Assembly (NCBI GenBank): GCA_018714805.1
Contig: DVMW01000012.1
Span: 1-64,000 of the forward strand
DNA length: 64,000 nucleotides
DNA from: Candidatus Fimenecus excrementigallinarum
GTDB taxonomy: Bacteria > Bacillota > Clostridia > Oscillospirales > Acutalibacteraceae
Direction: 5' to 3'
Shown here: piece by piece, positions 34,736 to 43,348 of the stretch
How the letters are laid out: each line of letters opens with the position of its first letter
Position numbering within the stretch: the first letter of the stretch is position 1
Made by a program: the position numbers and the translations under genes
Notes under the pieces: generated by a model
Told to the model about the DNA's origin: nothing
Seen by the model: the letters and a program-made list of their open reading frames with translations, nothing else
The model's database searches: none

Positions 34736-35890
34736 ATGAAAAAAATCATGTCGGTCCTCTGGGCCATGCTTATCCTGCTTTGCGCCGCCTTTCCGGCATT
34801 TGGGGCGCAGACGCCCGCCGTATTTGCAGAAGACGTTCTCCTGACACCGGGCAGCGAAGCGACAATCCCGGTTCTTATTGAGGACAACGCCGGCCTGATG
34901 GGATTCAAAATAACGGTGGAATATCCGGTTGGCAAAATCAAAATCACTTCCGTGACCAAAGGCGAGGTAACCGGCAAGGGGAATTTCAACACGAATTTTG
35001 GTATCCATGACGGCAAATTTGACGTGCTTTGGAACCATGTGGAAGAGGTGCAATCAGACGGTACGCTGTTTGTGCTGACCGCGAGAGCGGTCGCGGATTT
35101 TACCGACCCTGCAGAGATAAAGCTGACCTTTAGCCAGGGGGATACGTTCAACGAAGCTTATGAAGACGTGGTGCTGAATTGCCGGAATATACAAGTCGGC
35201 CTTTCGGCTGCAGGCGCCTCCTCGCCGGAATCCGGCGCGCCCGAAGGCGGCAGTCAAAATCAAATTTCCTATCGAAACGAGGATGTTGTGGCAGTTGTTC
35301 AGGAAACCCTGCGGGCTTATGGTTACGATTCCATGCAGGAGGTTCGTCAAGACGAGCGAGATGCATTTTTGAATCAGGTTAACGCGCAGCTTTCTGTAAT
35401 ATCGGGCGGTACGTATGCGCCTGTCGACAATTATGAAAGTCTGGTGTCGCTGTACAACAGCGCCTATGAGGGCGTTTTTATCAGCGATGTGACGCAGGAA
35501 ATCCCCGGCAACGAAATCCAGCAGGCGATTCAAGATGCGCTCGACCGCGTCGGGGCGGCGACCTTGCAGGATTTACCCGAAGATAAACGGCAGGATTTTG
35601 TTGTGATACTGGAAGATAATTTAAACCAACACAGCGGCAATGTCGCGCAAATCTCAAAAGAAATCGGGACGGATGAAGCAATCGAAATAGCACAAAAATT
35701 AAGTGGGGCGCTTCAGTCTGCACCGACGCAGGCACCGGATGAGAACGGCGAAAACGAGCAAACCGGGAAAATTTGGATTCTTGTTGCAGCGCTGGCGGTT
35801 GTTGCAGCGGGTGCGGTATGCGTGATTGTCTTTTTCGTAAAAAAGAAAAAGGACAAAGCGCCGCGCGGCGAAAATCGGGAAAACGCGTGA
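34736..35890 (+). CDS. membrane-anchored cohesin protein (cohesin - duplicated helical stalk - TM - polybasic tail)
   Basis: Signal peptide; cohesin 'VFAEDVLLTPGSEATIPVLIEDNAGLMGFKITVEYP...TFSQGDTFNEAYEDVVLNCRNIQVGL'; TM 'ILVAALAVVAAGAVCVIVFFV' then KKKKDK. Confidence 0.82.
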   Translation: MKKIMSVLWAMLILLCAAFPAFGAQTPAVFAEDVLLTPGSEATIPVLIEDNAGLMGFKITVEYPVGKIKITSVTKGEVTGKGNFNTNFGIHDGKFDVLWNHVEEVQSDGTLFVLTARAVADFTDPAEIKLTFSQGDTFNEAYEDVVLNCRNIQVGLSAAGASSPESGAPEGGSQNQISYRNEDVVAVVQETLRAYGYDSMQEVRQDERDAFLNQVNAQLSVISGGTYAPVDNYESLVSLYNSAYEGVFISDVTQEIPGNEIQQAIQDALDRVGAATLQDLPEDKRQDFVVILEDNLNQHSGNVAQISKEIGTDEAIEIAQKLSGALQSAPTQAPDENGENEQTGKIWILVAALAVVAAGAVCVIVFFVKKKKDKAPRGENRENA

Positions 35891-35931
35891 TACCGATTGT
35901 GTTTTAACGCCCGGTTATCACCGCCTGCTGC

Positions 35932-35960
35932 TTGCATTTTTCGGGAATGCGGATTATACT
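35932..35960 (+). promoter_or_regulatory. promoter for DUF3089 gene
   Basis: TTGCAT - 17 bp - TATACT. Confidence 0.65.
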
Positions 35961-36011
35961 GGAAACAGCCCGCATCGCTTGCGGGGAATCCGTGTTTTGG
36001 AGGCGGTTTTC

Positions 36012-37001
36012 ATGCAAAGACGTCTGCTTTCGGCGGCGCTCGCCGTCGTACTGCTTGTATCGCTTGCGTCGTGCGGGACAACGCGCGCGTCGGTCGATTA
36101 CGGCGACGCGCAGAACTGGGCGGTTTGGGAACCGGAAAAGTCCGCGCGTGCGGATGTGTTTTTCGTGTGCCCGACGGTCTATGGCGGGACGCAGGACAGC
36201 TACAATATGCCGCTGGACGACGCCGAGAGCCATGCCTCCTTCTTAGGCGCGACCAAAATGGAGCAGGGCATTTACGACGCCGACGCCCGGTTCTTTGCGC
36301 CGTATTACCGGCAGGCGGGCTTAAACGCCTACACGCTGTCCGAGCAGGAACGCGAGCCATATCTCGCCGCGGCGTATGCGGACGTCAAAGCGGCGTTTCA
36401 GTATTATCTGGACGCGGAAAACGACGGGCGGCCCATTATTTTGGCCGGGTTTTCGCAGGGCGCGGACCTGTGCCTGCGTCTTCTCAAGGAGTTTTTCGGC
36501 GACGAACGGCTGAACGACCGGCTCGTGGCCTGCTATGCCATCGGCTGGCGCATTACCGAAGCGGAGCTGGCGGCATATCCGCACCTGCGCTTTGCGGCGG
36601 GGGAGGATGACGTGGGCGTTATCGTTTCCTTCAACAGCGAAGCGGAAGCCGTCGCGGATTCGCTGCTGATTCCCACCGGCGTCCGCACGCTTGCCATAAA
36701 CCCGCTCAACTGGAAAACGGATTCCACCCCCGCCGACAAGGCGGAAAATCTGGGCGCGTGCTTTACAAATTACGACGGGGCGATTGAAACGGAAATCCAA
36801 GGCCTGACCGGCGCGTATATCGACCCGGTGCGCGGCGCGCTCAAGGTGACGGACGTGTCGCCGGCGGACTATCCCGCGGGGCTCTCGATTTTCGAGGACG
36901 GGGTTTACCACCTGTACGACTACCAGTTCTTCTATCGCAATTTGCAGGAAAACGTCGCGGTGCGGCTGGACGCCTATTGCGACGCCCGCGAAGCGGCATA
37001 G
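36012..37001 (+). CDS. DUF3089 family lipoprotein (alpha/beta-hydrolase-like)
   Basis: Lipobox 'LLVSLASC'; 'ADVFFVCPTVYGG'; nucleophile elbow 'ILAGFSQGADLCLRLLKEF'. Confidence 0.8.
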   Translation: MQRRLLSAALAVVLLVSLASCGTTRASVDYGDAQNWAVWEPEKSARADVFFVCPTVYGGTQDSYNMPLDDAESHASFLGATKMEQGIYDADARFFAPYYRQAGLNAYTLSEQEREPYLAAAYADVKAAFQYYLDAENDGRPIILAGFSQGADLCLRLLKEFFGDERLNDRLVACYAIGWRITEAELAAYPHLRFAAGEDDVGVIVSFNSEAEAVADSLLIPTGVRTLAINPLNWKTDSTPADKAENLGACFTNYDGAIETEIQGLTGAYIDPVRGALKVTDVSPADYPAGLSIFEDGVYHLYDYQFFYRNLQENVAVRLDAYCDAREAA

Positions 37002-37005
37002 AAAC

Positions 37006-37046
37006 AGCGCCGGGGAGAAACGACCGCTCCCCGGCGCTTTTGTATT
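37006..37046 (+). terminator. intrinsic terminator
   Basis: AGCGCCGGGGAG...CTCCCCGGCGCT then TTTTG. Confidence 0.85.
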
Positions 37047-37077
37047 TGTGATGTTCGGATACCGCGTGCGGCTTTGC

Positions 37078-38907
37078 TTATTTGAGCAGGAAGCTATTGT
37101 TATAGAAGTTGCTGCGCTGCTCGAGGACGCTGTTGACCTCGTCTACGCCGTCTTCTTCAAACAGGGTGGGTGCGCCGGAAAACAGGTCCGTGCCGAGCCC
37201 CAGCCGGTCGCCTTCAATTTCGGCGCCGATGGACGTCAGCAGCGTCGGGAACATATCAAAGTTGGACCATTGCCGGTTGTAAAGCCGCTCGGTGGGGATG
37301 TCCCGCACGCCCGGCGCCGGATTTAAAATCAGATTGAAGGTCGTCCGCTGATACCCCGGCGTGGTATTTTGAAAGAAATTTTTATCCATGCTCAGGTGGT
37401 CGCCGATAAGCACAATCGTCGTGTTTTCATAAAACGGCTGCTGCTGAATCCAGCGGACGAATTGTTCGACCTGATAGGAGCTGTACGCGATAACGTTGGC
37501 GTATTGGCTGTCGTGCGGCGTAGGCGCGCCCGCCTCGAGATAGCCGTCCGGGAAATGCGTGTTCGCCGTTTCCATGACGAAGTGGAACGGCTTGTCTTGC
37601 GAAGCGAGCCGGGTCAGCTCTTCCTTTGCGTATGCAAACAGCTTGGAGTCCTCGAACCCCCACCAGACATAATAATCCTGCGGCAGCTTTCCGATTTCCC
37701 GCATATAATCATAGTCCAGAACGGAAAAATCCCCGTGCGACTGGAAATAGTAGGAAAGTCCGCCGAAGTCTGCGTCCGCGCCGAACATGACCGACTGGTT
37801 GTAGCCCTGTGCGTGCAGGATGTCGCCGATTGCCGTTGCGCCGGGCAGGAAGTTCCCCGGCGAGCCGTAGGAGTTCCCGTCCATCGGGACCTTCATCGGC
37901 AGGCCGAAGCCCATGTTGACCATGGCGGCGACGGACCAGTTCCCGCCGGTCGTCCACAGCGGTCCGCCGAATTGTCCCTCCCCGCGGCTGGAGAAGCTGT
38001 ACCCCTCCTTGGCAAGCTCGGTGAGCTCCGGCATCAGGTTTTCCGCCATATCGCCGCCGAGTTCCTTGGAAAGATAGGTGTTTTCCACAGATTCCAGGTA
38101 AATGTGAATCAGGTTGCGCTTTTGCTGCGGGAACGTGATACGCACCGCGTTCGGGTCGGCAAAATGCTCCTCAATATACGGGGATTCGTCCACATATGCG
38201 GCATACAGCTTTTGCAGCTGGAATTTCTGCACCCCGAACGCAACGCCGCCGACAAGCACGAGAAGCGAAAGCAAAAGGCTGACGGCCTTTCGCGCAGCGG
38301 CGGGAAACACCTGCCTGGTTTGCCCGTCTGCGCGGCAAAAGGCTAACTCCCGGTTGGAAAATGCGAAAACGCAAAAAATCGCCGTAAGGACGGCCGTCTG
38401 GAAAACGGGACCGTACAGGACTGTGCTTGTAATGTCGGAGGCGGTTCCCTCAATCGGTGAAATCAGGTTGATAAGCATCTGGTCGGGCGTGAGGTCGCCG
38501 AAGGTCTCCTTGCCCCAAAGGGTCCCCGTAAACGCCGCTGTGCCGAGCGCGAACAAAACCACGCTGACAATGCGAAGCGCCCAGGTGCGTGCGCGGTGAA
38601 CCGGCGCGGCGTATGTATAACGAAGCAGGCCGTCCGCCAACCCCTTGCCGAACAGCAGCGCGAGGCCGCAGGCAAGCGCGAGCGCGAGATATTTCAGCGG
38701 ATACCAGGGTCCGTGCAGCGCCGGCGCAAACACATTGTCTATCCGCAAAACGAATTGCGCGACGGCAAGCGCCGCAAGGTTTGTCAAAATACAGTCGCGC
38801 AGCAGCGCCGCTGTAACGGCGCCGGCTGTGCGCTTCGGGCACAGAAAAGCGACGTCCAGCGTGAAGATAAGCAGACCGGCCGCCGCGGCGGCGAGAAGCA
38901 TCCACAT
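37078..38907 (-). CDS. LTA synthase/sulfatase-family membrane protein
   Basis: N-terminal TM helices then sulfatase-like 'NLIHIYLESVENTYL...LIGDHLSMDKNFF'. Confidence 0.82.
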   Translation of the reverse strand: MWMLLAAAAAGLLIFTLDVAFLCPKRTAGAVTAALLRDCILTNLAALAVAQFVLRIDNVFAPALHGPWYPLKYLALALACGLALLFGKGLADGLLRYTYAAPVHRARTWALRIVSVVLFALGTAAFTGTLWGKETFGDLTPDQMLINLISPIEGTASDITSTVLYGPVFQTAVLTAIFCVFAFSNRELAFCRADGQTRQVFPAAARKAVSLLLSLLVLVGGVAFGVQKFQLQKLYAAYVDESPYIEEHFADPNAVRITFPQQKRNLIHIYLESVENTYLSKELGGDMAENLMPELTELAKEGYSFSSRGEGQFGGPLWTTGGNWSVAAMVNMGFGLPMKVPMDGNSYGSPGNFLPGATAIGDILHAQGYNQSVMFGADADFGGLSYYFQSHGDFSVLDYDYMREIGKLPQDYYVWWGFEDSKLFAYAKEELTRLASQDKPFHFVMETANTHFPDGYLEAGAPTPHDSQYANVIAYSSYQVEQFVRWIQQQPFYENTTIVLIGDHLSMDKNFFQNTTPGYQRTTFNLILNPAPGVRDIPTERLYNRQWSNFDMFPTLLTSIGAEIEGDRLGLGTDLFSGAPTLFEEDGVDEVNSVLEQRSNFYNNSFLLK

Positions 38908-39077
38908 AGCGTTCACCTCAATGTTTTTCTTGCTTTTTTTAAAAGCCTAACCCGGCGCGTTTTTCGGCATAGCGGGGTTCGGTTTCCTTAAGTGTAGCAT
39001 ACTTTCCTGTTTCTGGCAACCGCCTAGGTGCCGCGCCCGGCGACTTTGGAATCTCCGCGAAAAAACAAAGAAAATCC

Positions 39078-39106
39078 TTGCGGCGGCGCTTGAAAAATGA
39101 TACACT
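39078..39106 (+). promoter_or_regulatory. promoter for GH51 gene
   Basis: TTGCGG - 17 bp - TACACT. Confidence 0.6.
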
Positions 39107-39155
39107 AATAAAAACAGTTCGGCGTAGCGATACCGATAGACTGGAGGGCTTTGAA

Positions 39156-41513
39156 ATGTTCAAAAGAGTGCTTGCGCTGCTGCTCTGCGCCCTGCTTTTG
39201 GGCGTCCCGGCCGTCACCGTTTCCGCCGAAAGCGCGCCGGTAACGGTTACGCTCTCTGCGGAAGACCTGTCCCATGCGATTAGTCCGGAAATGTACGGCA
39301 TTTTCATTGAGGACATCAACAACGGCGTCGAGGGGGGCTTAAACGCCAACCTGGTGCGCAACAATTCGTTCGAGTACCTCAAAAACGGCGAAACGCTGTC
39401 CGGCTGGTCGTTTGACGGGGCCTATACGCGCGAAACCGAGGGCGGCATCCACGAAAACAACCCGTCCTATATCACGCTGCCCGCCGACGGCGCGCGGACA
39501 GTCAAGAATTTCGGCTTCTGCGAATATTATGATTATAAGACCTATGACCACAACGAGGACAGCTCCTCGGCGGGCGACATGGGCATCCAGGCGAACGAAG
39601 GGTATGCGTTTTCCGCCTGGTTCAAAAATACGCGGACCGTCATGACCGTCTATCTGGAAAACAAGCGCGGCGAAAAGCTGAGCGATACGCTGAAAATCAC
39701 GCTGGATGCGGGCGAAAACTGGCAGAAGTTCTCGGTCAACCTGACCGCCGCCAAAACCGACGACGGCATTCTGGTGATTGAATTTGAAGAGGGCGCGCCG
39801 GTAACCTTCGATTTCGTGAGCCTCTATCCGATGCACAGCTACGGCTACGGGACGGATACCTGGCGGTACACCTCGCTGCGCGCGGATTTGTACGAGGCCA
39901 TTGCCCAGCTGAATCCGGCGTTTGTCCGCTTCCCGGGCGGCTGCGTGGCGGAGGGCGACAGCCTGGAAAACCTTTTTAACTGGAAAGAGACCATCGGCGC
40001 GCCCGAAACGCGCAAGCAGACGTATAACATCTGGCAGAACGACGTCATCGACTACAACAACAGCTTCGGCGTCGGCTACCACGAATATTTTCAGCTCTGC
40101 AGCGACCTCGGCGCCGAGCCCGTGCCGATTTTGAACGTCGGCCTCATTTGCCAGACGCGCTGCGGGTACGACGACCATGTCCTCGCGCTCGAAAAGAACG
40201 AGATGACCGACGAGCAGTGGGAGACCTACCTTACCGAAACGCGGAACATGGACCCGGCCGATACAGAGGGCCGCGCGGAGTTTACGACCTATATTGAAAG
40301 CCTCGGCATCCGCACGCGCGCGGATTTGGAGGCGTATTTCGATACCATCGCCCTGCGCCCGGGCACGCCGGAGTGGGACGCCTACGTGCAGGATATTTTG
40401 GACCTTATCGAGTACGCCAACGGCTCGACCGATACCGAGTGGGGCGCGAAACGCGCCGAAAACGGGCACCCCGCGCCGTTCGGCCTGCGCTATCTCGGCC
40501 TCGGCAACGAAAACTGGGGCGAGGTCTATTTCCGCAATCTGGAGGCGCTCAAGGCGGCCATCCAAGCGGTATACCCGGAGATTACCATCATTTCCTCCTC
40601 GGGGCCCGTCAGCTCCGGCGAGCAGTTTGACGAATCCTGGGCGCTGCTCGATGACGGCTACCGTGATACGATTGTTGACGAGCACTATTATCAGGAGGAC
40701 CATTGGTATCTCGACAACGTTTCCCGTTACGACGGCTATGACCGCGAAAGCGCCAAGGTGTTCCTCGGCGAATATGCCGCGACCTCGAAGGGCGTCGGCA
40801 CCATTCAGACCAAGTCGAATCTGAAGGCCGCCATGGCGGAGGCGGCGTACATGACCGCGCTCGAGCGCAACGGCGACGTGGTTGTGATGGCGTCTTATGC
40901 GCCGCTGCTTGCAAAGGTGAACGCGCAGGAGTGGACCATCAATATGATTTGGTTCGACGCGCACAGCGTCGTGCGCACGCCGAGCTATTACACACAGATG
41001 CTGTTTATGAACAACACCGGCTCGCGGTATGTGGACGCGCAGCTCCCCGAGGGGACGGACGGTTTGTATCAGTCCGTCACCGTGGACGAGGCCAACCAGA
41101 TTCTATACGTCAAGCTGGTCAACACGACCGGCGAGGCGCGGGAAGTGACCTACAAGCCCAAGGGCTTCGGCGTGGTGCGCTATTCCGATATGCTGACCCT
41201 TTCCGACCGTTCGCAGGCCGCCTGCAATGAGATAGGCAAGACCTGTATCGTTCCCCGAACCGTAAAGACGACATCGTCGGAGGACGGCGTCACCGTGCGC
41301 ACGGACGGGTATTCCGTCAACGTCCTGCGCATCACCTACGGCGAAAACCGCACGCAGAAGGGCCTTTACACCTTGCCGCGTATGCCGGAGACCCGCAGGT
41401 TTTACACGGGGCTTGAGACCGCGCTGATTTGGGGCATCCCGACCGCAGCCGTCGTCGTCGGCGTCGGCACGGCGCTGCTGGTGCGCTATGTGCGCAAAAA
41501 GCGCGGGAAATAA
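39156..41513 (+). CDS. secreted, C-terminally TM-anchored alpha-L-arabinofuranosidase (GH51-like)
   Basis: 'ISPEMYGIFIEDINNGVEGGLNANLVRNNSFE'; 'VRFPGGCVAEG'; 'LGLGNENWG'; C-terminal TM then RKKRGK. Confidence 0.88.
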   Translation: MFKRVLALLLCALLLGVPAVTVSAESAPVTVTLSAEDLSHAISPEMYGIFIEDINNGVEGGLNANLVRNNSFEYLKNGETLSGWSFDGAYTRETEGGIHENNPSYITLPADGARTVKNFGFCEYYDYKTYDHNEDSSSAGDMGIQANEGYAFSAWFKNTRTVMTVYLENKRGEKLSDTLKITLDAGENWQKFSVNLTAAKTDDGILVIEFEEGAPVTFDFVSLYPMHSYGYGTDTWRYTSLRADLYEAIAQLNPAFVRFPGGCVAEGDSLENLFNWKETIGAPETRKQTYNIWQNDVIDYNNSFGVGYHEYFQLCSDLGAEPVPILNVGLICQTRCGYDDHVLALEKNEMTDEQWETYLTETRNMDPADTEGRAEFTTYIESLGIRTRADLEAYFDTIALRPGTPEWDAYVQDILDLIEYANGSTDTEWGAKRAENGHPAPFGLRYLGLGNENWGEVYFRNLEALKAAIQAVYPEITIISSSGPVSSGEQFDESWALLDDGYRDTIVDEHYYQEDHWYLDNVSRYDGYDRESAKVFLGEYAATSKGVGTIQTKSNLKAAMAEAAYMTALERNGDVVVMASYAPLLAKVNAQEWTINMIWFDAHSVVRTPSYYTQMLFMNNTGSRYVDAQLPEGTDGLYQSVTVDEANQILYVKLVNTTGEAREVTYKPKGFGVVRYSDMLTLSDRSQAACNEIGKTCIVPRTVKTTSSEDGVTVRTDGYSVNVLRITYGENRTQKGLYTLPRMPETRRFYTGLETALIWGIPTAAVVVGVGTALLVRYVRKKRGK

Positions 41514-41538
41514 TCGATAATGCCGGGGCATGACCGGC

Positions 41539-41578
41539 GGCACAGCCCGCTTTTTCGGGCGGGCTGTGCCGTTTTCTG
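41539..41578 (+). terminator. intrinsic terminator
   Basis: GGCACAGCCCGC...GCGGGCTGTGCC then GTTTT. Confidence 0.8.
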
Positions 41579-41603
41579 TCTGCCCGGGAGCTTGGAGGCA
41601 GGT

Positions 41604-43061
41604 ATGGATTCTGTAATCGCGTGGATTGAGCGCGCCAACGCTGCGGTCAACAGCGTCGTCTGGGGCGTTCCCATGCTCGTGCTGCTGATTGCGACCGGCG
41701 TATACCTGACCGTCGGCACCGGCTTTTTCCAGGTGCGGCGGTTCGGCTACGTCATGAAAAATACGCTCGGTTCCGTTTTCCGCGACAAAAGCGCGCGCAA
41801 GACCGACGCCAAGGGCGCCATCTCGCAATTCCAGGCGCTGGCGACGGCGCTTGCGGCTACCGTCGGCACGGGCAACATCGTCGGCGTCGTCACCGCCATT
41901 GCGGCGGGCGGCCCGGGGGCCGTGTTCTGGATGTGGGTTTCCGCCTTTTTCGGGATGATGACCAAATACGCCGAAATCGTGCTGGGCGTCTATTTCCGGC
42001 ACCGGGATGAAAAAGGCGAATGGGTCGGCGGCCCGATGTACTACATCGAAAAGGGCCTGCGGCAGAAATGGCTCGCCGTCGCGTTTTCGGTATTCTGCCT
42101 GTTTGCGTCGTTCGGTATCGGCTCCATTGCGCAGGTCAACGGCATCGCGGGCGCCATGCAAAATTCCTTCCATGTGCCGAATTTCGTAACCGGCGCCGTC
42201 GTCTGCCTGCTGACCGCCGTCATTGTGTTCGGCGGGATGAAGCGGATGGTTGCCGTCACCGAAAAGTTTGTGCCGTTCATGGCGATTTTGTATATCGGCG
42301 GCGCCGTCGCCGTCATTGCGCTCAACGCAGAGCACCTGGGCGAGGCGTTTGGCTCGATTTTTGCCGGCGCGTTTTCGCTGCGCGCGGCGGGCTCCGGCGC
42401 GGCCGGGTATGTAATTGCCCGCGCCATGCGCTACGGCTTTGCGCGCGGCGTGTTTTCCAACGAAGCGGGCCTCGGCTCCTCGGTGATGGTCCACAGCTGC
42501 TCGGACGTCAAAGAGCCGGTCAAGCAGGGGCTTTGGGGTGTGTTCGAGGTCTTTTTCGACACCATCGTCATCTGCTCGCTGACGGCGCTGACGGTCCTTT
42601 GCACCGGCGCGCACAACGTTAAGGGGCTTGAGGGGATAGACGTGACCATTTACGCCTTTCAAAGCGCGCTTGGGCCGTTCGGCGGGTATCTGGTTTCCGT
42701 CGGTCTTGTGCTGTTTGCCTTTTCCACGCTTTTGGGCTGGACCGTCTACGGCGGCCGCGCCGCCGGGTACCTCGGCGGCAAACGGTTCACCGCCGTGTAC
42801 CGCGTCGTGTTTCTGGCAACGGTGTTCCTCGGCTCGGTTTCTTCGGTGCAGCTCGTCTGGGATTTGTCCGACACGTTCAACGGCTTGATGGCGCTGCCAA
42901 ATCTTATCGGCGTGCTGTTTTTGTCGCCGCTGGTGTTTCGCATCACAAAGAATTATACGCGCCGCGTGTTCGGCGGCGAGCAGATTTCCCCCTTGCTGTC
43001 TTACAGTCAGCCGGACGCGCCGCAGCGCACCGCGCGCGCCAGGCAGAAGACGGAAAAATAA
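41604..43061 (+). CDS. alanine/sodium symporter family (AGCS) transporter
   Basis: 'GTGFFQVRRFGYVMKNTLGS...ATALAATVGTGNIVGVVTAIAAGGPGAVFWMW...GGPMYYIEKGL'. Confidence 0.93.
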   Translation: MDSVIAWIERANAAVNSVVWGVPMLVLLIATGVYLTVGTGFFQVRRFGYVMKNTLGSVFRDKSARKTDAKGAISQFQALATALAATVGTGNIVGVVTAIAAGGPGAVFWMWVSAFFGMMTKYAEIVLGVYFRHRDEKGEWVGGPMYYIEKGLRQKWLAVAFSVFCLFASFGIGSIAQVNGIAGAMQNSFHVPNFVTGAVVCLLTAVIVFGGMKRMVAVTEKFVPFMAILYIGGAVAVIALNAEHLGEAFGSIFAGAFSLRAAGSGAAGYVIARAMRYGFARGVFSNEAGLGSSVMVHSCSDVKEPVKQGLWGVFEVFFDTIVICSLTALTVLCTGAHNVKGLEGIDVTIYAFQSALGPFGGYLVSVGLVLFAFSTLLGWTVYGGRAAGYLGGKRFTAVYRVVFLATVFLGSVSSVQLVWDLSDTFNGLMALPNLIGVLFLSPLVFRITKNYTRRVFGGEQISPLLSYSQPDAPQRTARARQKTEK

Positions 43062-43071
43062 AGCAGAACGG

Positions 43072-43106
43072 AAATGCCCGCTTTTCTCTGCGGGCATTTT
43101 TCTTTG
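43072..43106 (+). terminator. intrinsic terminator
   Basis: AAATGCCCGC-TTTTCTCT-GCGGGCATTT then TTCTTT. Confidence 0.85.
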
Positions 43107-43142
43107 CCGCCGGCCATAAAATAGGGCAGGGGGTGCGGCGAA

Positions 43143-43253
43143 ATGGTCATCCGGCTCAAAAAGCTTCTGTGTATCCTGCTGGGCGTTTTTTTGGTTTTGC
43201 TCGGCCTTTTTCTGCTGCTCGGAGGCCTTATAGAGCCGGGCTTTTTCCGCTGA
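43143..43253 (+). CDS. 36-aa putative small membrane protein MVIRLKKLLCILLGVFLVLLGLFLLLGGLIEPGFFR
   Basis: Complete ORF with GGGGGTG upstream; one hydrophobic helix; not in supplied track. Confidence 0.4.
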   Translation: MVIRLKKLLCILLGVFLVLLGLFLLLGGLIEPGFFR

Positions 43254-43275
43254 CGGCGGCAGCGGCAAGAAAAGG

Positions 43276-43304
43276 TTGACAAATCCGATTTGATACGGTA
43301 TTAT
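43276..43304 (+). promoter_or_regulatory. promoter of amino-acid ABC operon
   Basis: TTGACA - 17 bp - TATTAT. Confidence 0.65.
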
Positions 43305-43312
43305 AATACCGT
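43295..43312. promoter_or_regulatory. 18-bp perfect palindrome overlapping the -10 (candidate operator)
   Basis: ACGGTATTATAATACCGT. Confidence 0.55.
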
Positions 43313-43348
43313 GTTATCGCTTTACTAAGCTAAATCGGAGGAAGAAAC

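Noticed and set aside
41103-43268. 721-aa minus-strand ORF
   Set aside because: Antisense to the GH51 tail and AGCS transporter; shadow composition
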